A stretch of 64,000 bases of DNA from an uncultured bacterium. Lineage in GTDB: Bacteria; Bacillota; Clostridia; Lachnospirales; Lachnospiraceae. The position numbers and the translations under genes were made by a program. Numbering within the stretch: position 1 is the first letter of the stretch; each line of letters starts with the position of its first letter. Shown here piece by piece: positions 34,480-44,027 of this stretch. The stretch spans positions 1 through 64,000 of the forward strand of contig CAJMNR010000015.1 of NCBI GenBank assembly GCA_905214875.1, in the 5' to 3' direction. Under the pieces are notes generated by a model. The model was not told the DNA's origin. It was given only the letters and a program-made list of their open reading frames with translations, and did no database searches.

Positions 34480-36506
34480 AGAAGTCTAAATTTCAACAGG
34501 TAGTACTGCCAGTACTCATTGTTATGGGTGTTACATTTGCTTTACTTATGGTGTTCGATCTAAGGAAGAAGAAAGCCTCTCCGAAAGAGGAAGACAGCGC
34601 TTGGTATATAGAAAATAATGCCTATGAGGATATGATAACGGTACTAAACGCTCATTCAATAGATGTGCATTATGATGATTTATCTAGTGTTGCTAATCTT
34701 GTGAGCGAAGAGCAAGCAGAGAAAATAACAACAATCAGGCTATCTGGTTTCAGTAATGACGAGGATACTAAGAAGACAAGTCTTACACTCGATTTATCTG
34801 GTCTGAAAAATTATAAAAATGTGACAGCTCTTGAAGTTACATCAGAAGATGTAATCGAAGAGGATGATGAGGAATACTATGGTGGCATTGAGAACATACA
34901 GCTAAAGTTTAAAAATCTTCCGAAAGATAATAAAGTAAAAGAGCTATCCTTAAAGTCATTTAAGTTTAAGGACCTTTCCTTTATAAAACAGCTGAATGTG
35001 GAAGCAATTACATTTGTAAATTGTGATTTTAGTGAGCTTTCTGATTCGCAATATGAAGCATTGTCAGGCATTACATCGTTCTCAATTGAGGAATCTTGTG
35101 TCAAAGCAGACCTCGAAAAGATGATGAAGCAAATGCCAAAGTTAAAGAGCGTAAATCTTGGTGGAACTACAATCAAAGATTATAACCTGTTTCATAACTT
35201 AAAGAAGCCGGAACTATTAGAATCCGTATCATTTCATATCAATGATACGAATGATGAATTTTATAAAATGCTATTAAAGCCAGCAGTAAAGATAAGAGAA
35301 CTTTCGATTCAGATAGATGATCGCTATGACTTAGGTGACTATGAACATGATTTCACCTTTTTAGCAGATATAAAGAGTTTAGAGAAGTTATCTATAAGGA
35401 ATAAAGGCATTAATGAAGGCTGGGATCAGAATATAGAGGTAAAACCTTTGGATTACAGTTATTTGGGGGCACTAACCAATCTTAAGTCCTTGTCACTTAG
35501 CCAGATGCTCGTAAAGAATATTTCTTTTGTATCCTCCTTAACTAAGCTTCAACAGCTGGATCTTTCCAATAACTTAATTGAAGATATTGCTCCGCTTAGT
35601 AAGTTAACTGGCATGGTGAAGTTAGATTTGGCTTGTAATAATATTGAAGACATCACTCCAATTTCGAATATGACTAGTATGAAGGAGTTATCTATTGGCG
35701 GAAATAAGATTACGTCCATTGATGCTGTAAAGAATATGAATGAACTTGAGAGTTTTGATGCCTCCTCCGGCTTTTATTCCGAAGATGATGAAACGTATAA
35801 TGCTGAGAATATATATAATAAGTTTTATGGGCTGGAAACGGATGAGAATACTTCGTATTATGGAAAGTATTATGGAAAGTATTATGAATGTAATCCCAAA
35901 TCAATCAAGGATATATATGATGGAAAGTCTTATATTTATAAAATCGAGGATAACACAAGCTTTGACATGTGGGAATTTATGTCGTCAGAACCCAATATTA
36001 TGATGAATTCAACCAGTGGAAATATTACCTTACATCAGTTTGAGGAGGGGGAATTACCATGGGGCTGTGGCAAGAATTCCATTACGGATTTGTCACCGAT
36101 TGCCAATGCAACGAAGCTTATATTCTTAGATGTGAGCGGCAATAAGATCAAGGACATCAGTCCGATTGAGAAGTTAACAAACCTTACGTTCTTTTCTTGT
36201 ATGGATAATCAGATTACAGATATTACCGTACTTTCTAAAGAGAAGTTCACTAAGTTGACACATCTCTATTTATCACAAAATAAGATTGCTGACGGAACAA
36301 GAATCGAGGAATTCGAAGAGGGAAAGCATGATAACGAACCATTGCAATATTATATGACACCATATTATAACAAAAAGTATTTTCATTTAGTAGAGCCAAG
36401 GGAATCCTATGCACATTTGGAAATCATAGGATTTGATTTTTCTGGAATACTAGCCAATATTGGAACAAGAGAAGAGGAGGATGTGGACAATGGAACAGAA
36501 TATTAG
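34476..36506 (+). CDS. Membrane-anchored leucine-rich-repeat protein
   Basis: This is a 676-residue protein with one N-terminal transmembrane segment (residues ~8-26) and a large extracytoplasmic domain. From ~80 onward it has degenerate leucine-rich repeats; from ~325 clear internalin-type 22-residue repeats (LTNLKSLSLSQ, LTKLQQLDLSNNLIEDIAPLS, LTGMVKLDLACNNIEDITPIS and so on), interrupted by an insert rich in Tyr/Lys/Gly, then more repeats. Such proteins bind proteins or carbohydrates. The AAGGAGG site sits in the preceding gene. Both neighbours are small membrane proteins and overlap it, which suggests a complex. Confidence 0.85.
   Translation: MKKSKFQQVVLPVLIVMGVTFALLMVFDLRKKKASPKEEDSAWYIENNAYEDMITVLNAHSIDVHYDDLSSVANLVSEEQAEKITTIRLSGFSNDEDTKKTSLTLDLSGLKNYKNVTALEVTSEDVIEEDDEEYYGGIENIQLKFKNLPKDNKVKELSLKSFKFKDLSFIKQLNVEAITFVNCDFSELSDSQYEALSGITSFSIEESCVKADLEKMMKQMPKLKSVNLGGTTIKDYNLFHNLKKPELLESVSFHINDTNDEFYKMLLKPAVKIRELSIQIDDRYDLGDYEHDFTFLADIKSLEKLSIRNKGINEGWDQNIEVKPLDYSYLGALTNLKSLSLSQMLVKNISFVSSLTKLQQLDLSNNLIEDIAPLSKLTGMVKLDLACNNIEDITPISNMTSMKELSIGGNKITSIDAVKNMNELESFDASSGFYSEDDETYNAENIYNKFYGLETDENTSYYGKYYGKYYECNPKSIKDIYDGKSYIYKIEDNTSFDMWEFMSSEPNIMMNSTSGNITLHQFEEGELPWGCGKNSITDLSPIANATKLIFLDVSGNKIKDISPIEKLTNLTFFSCMDNQITDITVLSKEKFTKLTHLYLSQNKIADGTRIEEFEEGKHDNEPLQYYMTPYYNKKYFHLVEPRESYAHLEIIGFDFSGILANIGTREEEDVDNGTEY
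35856..35885 (+). repeat. Short in-frame tandem repeat inside the LRR gene
   Basis: TATTATGGAAAG occurs twice in tandem (35856-35867, 35868-35879), followed by a partial third unit, coding YYGKYYGKYYE. It is likely a slippage product in the insert between LRR blocks. Confidence 0.7.
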
Positions 36507-36918
36507 AATTGTAGATCGAATTCAATTGTTTTGTATAATTGCAATCATCTTTAATTGCATTCTCTTTGTGGCATTCATTTTTTTGAGTGAAGGAAATTGG
36601 CTTGTCCTTGTTACAGAGTTTCAAATCCTAGTCATGTTCTATATCCTGCATCAGATTAAAAATGCTTGCTTTATGTTGAAGACATTGCCGATCTTTTCAA
36701 AAAAACTATCTATTTATTTTCGCAAGGTTGCTTACGCTTGCTTTGTAAGTGGAATTGGAAGCACAATAATCGGTAGCATCGTTTTGTCAATTATGAAAAA
36801 TAAGGTTTGGATTCAGCTTAATCTGACCACGGTTGGAATTGGCCTGTTGGTATTTGCCGGCAGCTATATCTATGAAAAGGGATGTGACCAGAAGAGTCAC
36901 ATAGATGTAACAATATAA
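36490..36918 (+). CDS. Small membrane protein, possibly DUF2975-type
   Basis: This is a 142-residue protein with four predicted membrane segments (about 10-32, 38-56, 78-100, 108-128), similar in plan to the protein at 34009 and with KLSIYFRKVAYACF in the matching loop. ATG at 36490 follows GAGGAGGATG and overlaps the LRR gene by 17 bases. The family call rests on plan and context more than motif. Confidence 0.5.
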   Translation: MEQNIRIVDRIQLFCIIAIIFNCILFVAFIFLSEGNWLVLVTEFQILVMFYILHQIKNACFMLKTLPIFSKKLSIYFRKVAYACFVSGIGSTIIGSIVLSIMKNKVWIQLNLTTVGIGLLVFAGSYIYEKGCDQKSHIDVTI

Positions 36919-37265
36919 TAACTAGTTTGACAGGTCTGTTACACGTTAAAAAGTATAGCTTTTATAAGTGCGAAAAGTAACGATCAGATATAAAGGCATT
37001 GAGAAAGAACTCTTGATTGAACAAGAGGAAACTTATATATATTCATAGAAGAACTTAAAAAAGGCGTTTTGCAATGGAAGAATTGCAGAGCGCCTTTTAA
37101 AATATCCTTTATATTACATAATGTGTAAATACACCGAACTGAAGAATATATTCCTAGTAGCTGACATGTATTTACAAGCCGAAATATATAAGTTCATGGA
37201 AATAAATAGAACAATATGGTATGATAGTATCGAATTTTTATATGTTAAGAAAGGAACGAGGTAGA
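36919..37265 (+). other. Intergenic region between membrane protein and GNAT genes
   Basis: About 350 bases without a gene. It holds the terminator at 37057-37100 and, after that, AT-rich sequence with a possible -10 element TATGAT near 37217. I see no RNA motif or open frame of note. Confidence 0.5.
37057..37100 (+). terminator. Terminator after the LRR operon
   Basis: AAAAGGCG (37059-37066) pairs with CGCCTTTT (37091-37098), with further inner pairing TTGCAAT/ATTGCA. Confidence 0.75.
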
Positions 37266-37721
37266 ATGAATTTAATTACGACAAATGGAACAGATAAACG
37301 TTTTTGCGACCTTTGCAGTCAATTAGATGAGGCATTAGATGAGGCTGTCGGTGGTGAAAAGCAACGCTCACAGTATGTGCAGTACAATCAGCTTGATGAC
37401 ATACATGACGTTGTGCTTGCGTGCAATCATGAGACTACATTGGGATGCGGCAGTTTTAAGCGTTATGATGAACAGACCGCGGAAATCAAGCGTGTCTTTG
37501 TGAAGAAGGAATTTCGAAGAAATAAAGTTGCAGTACATATTATGAAAGAATTAGAACGAATAGCAGCGACAAAAGGGTATCAAAGACTGATTTTAGAAAC
37601 TGGAATGCCATTAAAGGCAGCGATTAAGTTGTATGAAAGTCTTGGATATCATGTGATTCCAAATTACGGACAATATGCAAACATGGATGAATCCGTATGT
37701 ATGGAAAAATTATTGAAATAA
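37266..37721 (+). CDS. GNAT-family N-acetyltransferase
   Basis: This is a 151-residue cytoplasmic acetyl-CoA-dependent acyltransferase. The A/B motif region reads AEIKRVFVKKEFRRNKVAVHIM then LILETGMPLKAAIKLYESLGY, standard for GNAT proteins, although the Q/RxxGxG/A loop is degenerate. ATG at 37266 follows GAGG at 37258-37261. It is a single gene just before the first rpsP. The substrate is unknown. Confidence 0.85.
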   Translation: MNLITTNGTDKRFCDLCSQLDEALDEAVGGEKQRSQYVQYNQLDDIHDVVLACNHETTLGCGSFKRYDEQTAEIKRVFVKKEFRRNKVAVHIMKELERIAATKGYQRLILETGMPLKAAIKLYESLGYHVIPNYGQYANMDESVCMEKLLK

Positions 37722-37751
37722 GCGAAAAAAGTAGAAAAATCAAAAATAGGA

Positions 37752-37809
37752 TTGACAATATATTTTTCATATACTATACTTAACACCTGTAAAGAAAAAA
37801 ACTTTACAG
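37752..37809 (+). promoter_or_regulatory. rpsP-1 promoter plus +1 hairpin
   Basis: TTGACA (37752-37757) and TATACT (37775-37780) are 17 bases apart. Immediately downstream CTGTAAAG (37788-37795) and CTTTACAG (37802-37809) form a hairpin with an A6 loop at the start of the transcript. The whole block is almost identical to the one before rpsP-2 and similar to that before ylxM. Confidence 0.88.
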
Positions 37810-37833
37810 CTAAAAAAGAAATGATATAACTTC

Positions 37834-37851
37834 ATTACAGCATGCTGTAAT
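37834..37851 (+). promoter_or_regulatory. Second leader hairpin of rpsP-1
   Basis: ATTACAG-CATG-CTGTAAT lies 29 bases before the rpsP start. Equivalent ATTACA/TGTAAT hairpins lie at the same distance before the other two rpsP genes, so it is a candidate regulatory element of S16 mRNA. Confidence 0.6.
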
Positions 37852-37880
37852 TTGAGTTTTGGTTATAGGAGGAAAATATA

Positions 37881-38123
37881 ATGGCAGTTAAAATCAGATT
37901 AAAAAGAATGGGACAAAAGAAAGCACCTTTTTATAGAGTAATCGTTGCAGATTCCAGATCTCCAAGAGATGGTAAATTCATCGATCAAATCGGTACTTAC
38001 AACCCAACTGTTGAACCAAGCGCTTTCAACGTAGACGAAGAAAAAGCTAAAAAATGGTTAGCTAACGGTGCTCAACCAACTGAAACAGTAGCTAAATTAT
38101 TCAAAAACGCTGGTGTTCTTTAA
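37881..38123 (+). CDS. rpsP: Ribosomal protein bS16, copy 1
   Basis: This is the 80-residue small-subunit protein S16, needed for 30S assembly. The N-terminus VKIRLKRMGQKKAPFYR is diagnostic. It differs from the other two copies at only a few sites (Val after Tyr-Arg, GTYNPT, KAKKWL, TETVAKLF). It sits between an acetyltransferase and an aminotransferase rather than in the ffh operon, and has its own promoter, leader and terminator. Confidence 0.97.
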   Translation: MAVKIRLKRMGQKKAPFYRVIVADSRSPRDGKFIDQIGTYNPTVEPSAFNVDEEKAKKWLANGAQPTETVAKLFKNAGVL

Positions 38124-38175
38124 TTAGAAGTTTAATCACAAGCCAATGTCTTAATTTTTTGACTTTGGATTTTAT

Positions 38176-38235
38176 AAAAAGAGAAGAAAAGAATGTGAAT
38201 CCTAGTATTTGCATTCGATTCTTCTCTTTTTTTTG
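38176..38235 (+). terminator. Terminator of rpsP-1
   Basis: AAAAAGAGAAGAA (38176-38188) pairs with TTCTTCTCTTTTT (38219-38231), with an inner AATG/CATT pairing, followed by more T. Confidence 0.88.
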
Positions 38236-38296
38236 AAATCATTTACATCCTAACCTTAAAACTTCTATAATGGCAGAAAAACAGGAGGGTGGTAAT

Positions 38297-39154
38297 ATGG
38301 AGAATCTAGGATACTATAACGGAGCATATGGTTTGATTGAAGAGATGTCCGTTCCAATGAATGACCGGGTGCACTACTTTGGAGACGGAGTCTATGACGC
38401 AACGTGTAGCTTGCACCATGTGATTTATCTGCTGGAAGAACATATTGAGCGTTTTTTTGAAAGCTGTAAGGAATTAAAGATTAATTGTCCGTGCAGTAAG
38501 GAAGAACTAAAGGAAATATTGCAGGAGATGATTTTAAAAGTAGAGGGAGAGGAATTGTTTGTCTACTGGCAAGTGACAAGAGGAACGGCGCCAAGACAGC
38601 ACGCTTTCTCAAATGGCAAGGCAAACTTATGGATCACCATTACGCCTATGACATTTTCAGACTTACATAAAAGAATTGCGCTTACGTCAATGGAAGATAC
38701 AAGGTTTATGCATTGTAATATTAAGACGCTTAATCTGATCCCAAGTGTAATGGCGGCACAGAAAGCGGCAGAGAATAATTGTTTTGAAACGGTATTTCAT
38801 CGTGGCGATATCGTAACGGAGTGTGCCCATAGCAATATTTCTATCTTAAAAGATGGCAGCTTGCTTACCCATCCAAATGACTGCTATATCTTAAATGGAA
38901 TTGCTAAAAGGCATTTGATCAAAGCTTGTAAGACGCTTGGAATTGACGTAAAGGAACGAGCATTTACACTTCATGAACTTAAGCAGGCAGATGAAATTCT
39001 TGTTACAAGTTCGAGCAATTTCTGCCTGGTTGCTGATGAATTTGAGAAAATGCCGGTGGGAGGAAGGGAGAAAAAACTGGTAGAGCAGATTCAAGAACTT
39101 CTTATGACAGAGTTTCATGCATATTGTGATGAGAAAAAGATTCAATATATCTAA
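38297..39154 (+). CDS. dat: D-amino acid aminotransferase (class IV)
   Basis: This is a 285-residue PLP enzyme that interconverts D-alanine and D-glutamate, feeding peptidoglycan synthesis. Class IV motifs include NDRVHYFGDGVYDAT near the start, the PLP lysine in HCNIKTLNLIPSVMA, and the glutamate in TECAHSNISI. GGAGGGTGG precedes ATG 38297; the ATG at 38270 lacks a site. Branched-chain aminotransferases share the fold, but the spacing and GDIVTECAHSN region favour Dat. Confidence 0.88.
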   Translation: MENLGYYNGAYGLIEEMSVPMNDRVHYFGDGVYDATCSLHHVIYLLEEHIERFFESCKELKINCPCSKEELKEILQEMILKVEGEELFVYWQVTRGTAPRQHAFSNGKANLWITITPMTFSDLHKRIALTSMEDTRFMHCNIKTLNLIPSVMAAQKAAENNCFETVFHRGDIVTECAHSNISILKDGSLLTHPNDCYILNGIAKRHLIKACKTLGIDVKERAFTLHELKQADEILVTSSSNFCLVADEFEKMPVGGREKKLVEQIQELLMTEFHAYCDEKKIQYI

Positions 39155-39292
39155 AAAAGAAAGAAAATTAAGCGAATTGCTGAAAAAAAGTATGATAATT
39201 TTGAAAATGAAAACTTTGTTGCATTCTGAAAAGTGTTTGCTATAATTTTCCTTAAATTAATTGGCAACGCTTAAAGACGAGGGGGAATGACG

Positions 39293-39916
39293 ATGGAGAG
39301 ATTTGTAATTGCACTGACTAGAACTTGCGGAAGCGGCGGAACGACCATAGGCAAAATGCTTGCCAAGAAGTATGGAATTGATTTGTACGATAGAAAGTTA
39401 TTGCGTTTAGCATCTCAGGACAGTGGTATCAACGAAAAGCTGTTTGCAAAAGCAGATGAGGATACAAAGAAAAGCTTGCTATACCGTGTACAGAAGAAGG
39501 TTTATCATGGAGAGGTCATTCCACCGGAAAGTAACGATTTTATATCCGATCAGAATCTATTTAATTATCAGGCAAAGGTACTTAAGGAACTTGCCAAGCA
39601 GGAATCTTACATATGTGTTGGACGTGCCTGCGATTATGTTTTGCGTGACTTTCCTAATGTGTTCAAAGTATTTATATATGCACCAGAAGAGGAATGTATA
39701 AAAAGAGAGGTAAAGAGACAGGCAATTAGTGAAAATGAAGCCAGAAAGTTTATTCGGGAGAATAACCGGTTTCGTAAAAGTTATTATCGTTATCACACCG
39801 ATCATGAATGGGAGAGTCCATTTAATTATGACTTGTGCATCAATACCGGAGAGATATCCATAGAACAAGCGGTTTCAATGATTGAGCAGTTAATAGATGA
39901 GAAATTTTTGTATTGA
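39293..39916 (+). CDS. Cytidylate kinase-like family protein
   Basis: This is a 207-residue nucleotide-binding protein of the cytidylate-kinase-2 family. The N-terminus IALTRTCGSGGTTIGKML is the phosphate-binding loop; YICVGRACDYVL and the Arg-rich lid region NRFRKSYYRYHTDHEWE follow. It is a free-standing paralogue of the C-terminal half of the protein at 19188 and may be a real kinase or an allosteric sensor. GAGGGGGA spacing favours ATG 39293 over 39287. Confidence 0.82.
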   Translation: MERFVIALTRTCGSGGTTIGKMLAKKYGIDLYDRKLLRLASQDSGINEKLFAKADEDTKKSLLYRVQKKVYHGEVIPPESNDFISDQNLFNYQAKVLKELAKQESYICVGRACDYVLRDFPNVFKVFIYAPEEECIKREVKRQAISENEARKFIRENNRFRKSYYRYHTDHEWESPFNYDLCINTGEISIEQAVSMIEQLIDEKFLY

Positions 39917-40063
39917 GTATGAAAAGAAACGAGGAGGTTTTCTTATAGCAGGAAGTCTCTTTTTTTATTTGTTAGGAAAGTTCTTTCATGCAGTGGATAA
40001 GAAGAAGGATGCTAAAAGCAAAACTCTTGTTATAAATATTTTTTAGTAGAAGGAGGAAGGTAT

Positions 40064-41272
40064 ATGAAGAAACAAAAATTATTAAGTATGTTAGTTTGTA
40101 TGACTATGTTAGGCACAATGGTTACAGGGTGCCAGAAGAAAGAGGAAGTAATCACCACAAGTGCTTCTCCAGCGGCAGCGGCGGCCAATGATGGATCGTC
40201 TACAACAAAGAAAGATAATGTAATTCGAATCGGTGTTATTTCTTCCTTAACAGGAGGCTCGGCAATATATGGCGAGGGCGCTCAAAACTCTATTACAATG
40301 GCGGCTGAAGAAATCAATGCAAGTGACAGTGAATACAAAGTCGAAATTGTAAATGGTGGCAAAGTAGTGGATGATGCCGGTGATTCTAAGCAGGCAGTCA
40401 ATGCCTATAACAGTTTGGAACCTGAAAAGCCCGATGCAGTCGTTGGTGCATTTTTCTCTTCTGTTACATTGCCTATGGCTGAAATCGCAAAGGAAAAGAA
40501 CATGCTATTGTTAGCAACAGGTGCAACAAACTATAAGGTTACACAAATTGGACCAACCATCTTTCGTGATTGCTTCATCGATCCTTACCAAGGCAAGATG
40601 GCAGCGGCATTTGCAAAAGATCAAGGAGCAAAGAAAGCAGCTATCATTTATGCGAAAGATGATGACTATTCCAATGGTCTAAAAGATGCCTTCGTAGAAA
40701 ATGCTGAAGCTGCAGGAATTGAAATCGCTTACACAGGTGAGTGTACGACAAAGGATACTGACTTCTCCGCACAAGCTTCACAGGCAGTAGCTTCTGGTGC
40801 TGATTTCTTATTCTATCCATGTTTCCTTGATACCGTTCCATTATTAGTACAACAGGCAAGAGATGCCGGTTTTGAAGGAATCATCATGGGTGGTGATGGT
40901 TGGGATGGTGCAGATACATCCGGACTAGATTCTTATTTTGATAAATGTTATTTTACAAATCATTATTCTTCTGAAGATACAGCTCCAGCAGTACAACAAT
41001 TTGTAACGAAATACAAAGAAAAATACGGTGAGAAGAGTCTAAATGCATGTGCAGCTCTTTACTATGATGCCATCTATATGTTAGTCGAAGCTGCTAAAAA
41101 TGGCGGCGGAAGTGATACGGCTTCCTTAGTAAAAGGTATGACAGGAATGAAGTTTTCAGGTGTCGGCGGTACATTCACCCTTGATGAAAACGGTGACCCA
41201 GCAAAGAGCGTTGTCATCAATACATATGAAGGCGGAAAAGTGAAATGGTTTAAGACACTTCAACCAGAATAA
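40064..41272 (+). CDS. livJ: Branched-chain amino-acid ABC transporter, substrate-binding lipoprotein
   Basis: This is a 402-residue periplasmic-binding-protein type I receptor tethered outside the membrane. The signal peptide ends in the lipobox VTGC (Cys23), followed by a Ser/Ala linker and the ligand domain starting IRIGVISSLTGGSAIYGEGA. AGGAGGAAGG precedes the ATG. It is the first gene of a complete five-gene importer. Ligand may be Leu/Ile/Val or another amino acid or amide. Confidence 0.92.
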   Translation: MKKQKLLSMLVCMTMLGTMVTGCQKKEEVITTSASPAAAAANDGSSTTKKDNVIRIGVISSLTGGSAIYGEGAQNSITMAAEEINASDSEYKVEIVNGGKVVDDAGDSKQAVNAYNSLEPEKPDAVVGAFFSSVTLPMAEIAKEKNMLLLATGATNYKVTQIGPTIFRDCFIDPYQGKMAAAFAKDQGAKKAAIIYAKDDDYSNGLKDAFVENAEAAGIEIAYTGECTTKDTDFSAQASQAVASGADFLFYPCFLDTVPLLVQQARDAGFEGIIMGGDGWDGADTSGLDSYFDKCYFTNHYSSEDTAPAVQQFVTKYKEKYGEKSLNACAALYYDAIYMLVEAAKNGGGSDTASLVKGMTGMKFSGVGGTFTLDENGDPAKSVVINTYEGGKVKWFKTLQPE

Positions 41273-41308
41273 AATAGAGGGAAACTAAGAAAAGGGGGTG
41301 CTTAAGCA

Positions 41309-42196
41309 ATGTCATTATTTATACAGAGTGTAATCAATGGATTGAACCAAGGCGCAATCTATGCCTTGATTGCGTTAGGATATACGATGGTATATGGCAT
41401 CATACGAATGATTAACTTTGCTCATGGTGATTTTATCATGGTTGGTGCATATACGTTGTTTTATACAGTTCCACTTATGATCCATCAGGGGATGCCACCA
41501 TGGATCGCAGTTATCTTTGCAATTATCATTTGTACGGTAGTCGGTGTGTTAGTAGAAAGAATTGCTTACCGTCCTGTTCGTGGAGAAGGCTCCATGTCGG
41601 CACTGATTACTGCATTGGCAATGAGTTTATTTTTAGAGAATCTTGCAATGGTGTTATTTGGAGCAAATCCAAAATCAGTGACAGCAATCTTTAATCTTCC
41701 TTACATCACGATCTTTGGAGCAAAGTTACAGGAAAAATATTTGCTGACGATTGCGATTGGTATCTTGATGATGGTTGGATTGCAGCTGTTTGTTAAGAAG
41801 ACAAAACTGGGGAAGGCCATGAGGGCCGTTCCTCAGGATAAAGAAGCATCCGTACTGATGGGCGTAAATGTCAATCGAATCATCACGACGACATTTGCAA
41901 TCGGATCTGCACTTGCAGCGGTTGCGGCATTGATGTATTGCTCTACGTATCCTAGATGTACGACAGACATGGGCTCTATGATGGGGCTTAAGGCATTTAT
42001 CGCGGCAGTGCTTGGCGGAATCGGAAGCATTCCTGGTGCAATGGTCGGTGGCATCATCGTCGGCCTAGTCGAAATCTTTGTCAAAGTCTATGTAGCACCT
42101 GGCTGGTACGAAGCGATTACTTACAGTCTTTTGATCTTTGTCTTATTAATAAAACCATCCGGCATTCTTGGTAAGAGTGTCGGTGAGAAAGTGTAG
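41309..42196 (+). CDS. livH: Branched-chain amino-acid ABC permease LivH
   Basis: This is a 295-residue integral membrane permease with about eight segments. The family start GLNQGAIYALIALGYTMVYG and the ATP-binding-partner loop around RAVPQDKEASVLMGVN and GGIGSIPGAMVGG are present. It lies 36 bases after the receptor gene and 9 bases before livM. AAAGGGGGTG precedes the ATG. Confidence 0.94.
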   Translation: MSLFIQSVINGLNQGAIYALIALGYTMVYGIIRMINFAHGDFIMVGAYTLFYTVPLMIHQGMPPWIAVIFAIIICTVVGVLVERIAYRPVRGEGSMSALITALAMSLFLENLAMVLFGANPKSVTAIFNLPYITIFGAKLQEKYLLTIAIGILMMVGLQLFVKKTKLGKAMRAVPQDKEASVLMGVNVNRIITTTFAIGSALAAVAALMYCSTYPRCTTDMGSMMGLKAFIAAVLGGIGSIPGAMVGGIIVGLVEIFVKVYVAPGWYEAITYSLLIFVLLIKPSGILGKSVGEKV

Positions 42197-42205
42197 GTGA
42201 GGAGC

Positions 42206-43258
42206 ATGACGAAGAAAAAGAAAGTATCTTATCTAATAAATGCTGTGGGAATCCTCGCCGTATTTGGATTGTTTCTCTTGGTGTTCCAGTCAGGAGTGTT
42301 AGGCGATAGGACACAATATATTAAAGGAATCTGTACGACTGCATGCTATACGATCATCATGGTCGCATCACTCAACTTGCTTGTTGGGTTTATGGGAGAA
42401 TTTTCACTAGGACATGCAGGATTTATGTCAGTTGGTGCCTACGCATCCGCAATCGTTACTAATGTGCTTTACCAATATGTAATCCCTGACGGCGTGCTGT
42501 TTATCATTGCCTTATTAGTCGGAGGTGTTGCCGCCGCAATTGCAGGTGTGCTTGTTGGTATTCCAGCACTTAGGTTACGTGGTGATTACCTTGCAATCGT
42601 AACGGTTGCATTTGCTGAAATCATTCGAGTTGCATTTTGCAACTTTTCCATTACAGGTTCGGGGAGGACAATGAGTGGAATTGCCAAATTATCAAACTTT
42701 TATTGGTGTTACTGGGCAATGGTGCTTTGTCTAGTCTTTATGTTTATGTATACAAGGTCCCGCTTTGGAAGGACGGTCGTAGCCATTCGAGAAGATTATA
42801 TTGCAGCAAGTACAAGTGGTATCAATGTCACTTTCTATAAAGTTTTAAACTTTGCCATCTCTGCGTTTTTTGCAGGGGTTGGCGGTGCTATGTATGCACA
42901 TTATATGACTGCCATGATTCCAACGAACTTTAACTTTAACTACTCAGCCGAGATGTTAACGGAAGTTATCATTGGTGGTACTGGTTCTCTGACCGGCTCC
43001 ATTATCGGTGCAGCGTTCTTATCTTCCCTGCCAGAGCTTATGAGACAATTTGCAAACTATCGTATGCTGGCATATTCCATCGTATTAGTCTTGGTTATGA
43101 TCTTTAAGCCAGGCGGCATCTTTGGTAAATGGGAATTCTCTTTGACAAGGGTCTTAACGAAAATCAAAGACTTCTTTAATAATCCTTCCCGTAAAGGAAA
43201 TCGAAAGGAGGAGACGGCAGATGGACAAAGAAAGTATTCCAGTACTGAAAACGCATGA
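42206..43258 (+). CDS. livM: Branched-chain amino-acid ABC permease LivM
   Basis: This is a 350-residue second permease with about ten membrane segments. Motifs include GEFSLGHAGFMSVGAYASA and the loop AIREDYIAASTSGIN with GGTGSLTGSIIG. ATG at 42206 follows TAGGTGAGG; GTG at 42197 is less well placed. The 3' end overlaps livG by 38 bases, so their translation is tied. The C-terminal tail is long and charged. Confidence 0.93.
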   Translation: MTKKKKVSYLINAVGILAVFGLFLLVFQSGVLGDRTQYIKGICTTACYTIIMVASLNLLVGFMGEFSLGHAGFMSVGAYASAIVTNVLYQYVIPDGVLFIIALLVGGVAAAIAGVLVGIPALRLRGDYLAIVTVAFAEIIRVAFCNFSITGSGRTMSGIAKLSNFYWCYWAMVLCLVFMFMYTRSRFGRTVVAIREDYIAASTSGINVTFYKVLNFAISAFFAGVGGAMYAHYMTAMIPTNFNFNYSAEMLTEVIIGGTGSLTGSIIGAAFLSSLPELMRQFANYRMLAYSIVLVLVMIFKPGGIFGKWEFSLTRVLTKIKDFFNNPSRKGNRKEETADGQRKYSSTENA

Positions 43259-44027
43259 TCTTGGTATTTCCTTTGGAGGGCTTAAGGCAGTGGACCGGTT
43301 TAATATTGAAATTGGTCCAAGCGAGCTAGTTGGGTTAATCGGTCCCAATGGCGCAGGCAAGACAACGGTATTTAATCTTTTGACTGGAGTCTATAAGCCG
43401 ACAGAAGGTACCTTTTATTTAAATGGGGAAAAGATGAATGGAAAGTCCACACATCAGATTGTGGAAGCCGGTATCTCTAGAACCTTTCAAAACATTCGTT
43501 TATTTAAGAAAATGTCAGTCCTTGAAAATGTCAAAGTGGCTTTGAACATGCATATGTCCTATTCTTTGGCAGCTTCTGTATTTCGTCTAAAGAAATACTG
43601 GAAGCAGGAAGAGGAGGCTACAAATAAAGCGATGGAGTTATTAAAAATCGTCCATTTGGAAGAAAAGGCAGACTACATTGCTGAAAACCTCCCATATGGA
43701 CAGCAACGAAGGCTAGAAATTGCTCGTGCACTTGCAACAGGCATGAAGCTGTTGTTATTAGATGAGCCGGCAGCTGGCATGAATCCAACGGAGACGGAAG
43801 AGCTACTTGAGATTATTCATGTGATTCGTGATAAGTTCAATATCGCCGTCCTTTTAATTGAGCATGATATGAACTTCGTTATGAAAATATGTGAGCGGAT
43901 TCAGGTTATCGACTATGGCATGACCATTGCAGCAGGAACGCCCGAAGAGATTGCCAATAATCCAAAGGTAATTGAGGCTTACCTTGGAAAAGATGAGGAA
44001 GAAGAGGAAGGGGTGGTCCTATGTTAG
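43221..44027 (+). CDS. livG: Branched-chain amino-acid ABC ATPase LivG
   Basis: This is a 268-residue ATPase with Walker A GPNGAGKTT, signature loop LPYGQQR, Walker B LLLLDEPAAGMNPTE, and switch His in LLIEHDMNFVM. AAAGGAGGAG sits in the end of livM. It overlaps livF by 7 bases. It pairs with LivF to power import. Confidence 0.95.
   Translation: MDKESIPVLKTHDLGISFGGLKAVDRFNIEIGPSELVGLIGPNGAGKTTVFNLLTGVYKPTEGTFYLNGEKMNGKSTHQIVEAGISRTFQNIRLFKKMSVLENVKVALNMHMSYSLAASVFRLKKYWKQEEEATNKAMELLKIVHLEEKADYIAENLPYGQQRRLEIARALATGMKLLLLDEPAAGMNPTETEELLEIIHVIRDKFNIAVLLIEHDMNFVMKICERIQVIDYGMTIAAGTPEEIANNPKVIEAYLGKDEEEEEGVVLC

Noticed and set aside
35856..35888. Tandem repeat as CRISPR or satellite
   Set aside because: Only two and a half 12-base units, in frame in a gene; simple slippage explains it.
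39917..40063. Terminator between the cytidylate kinase-like gene and livJ
   Set aside because: There is a T-rich run at 39960-39967, but I could not find a convincing paired stem in front of it.
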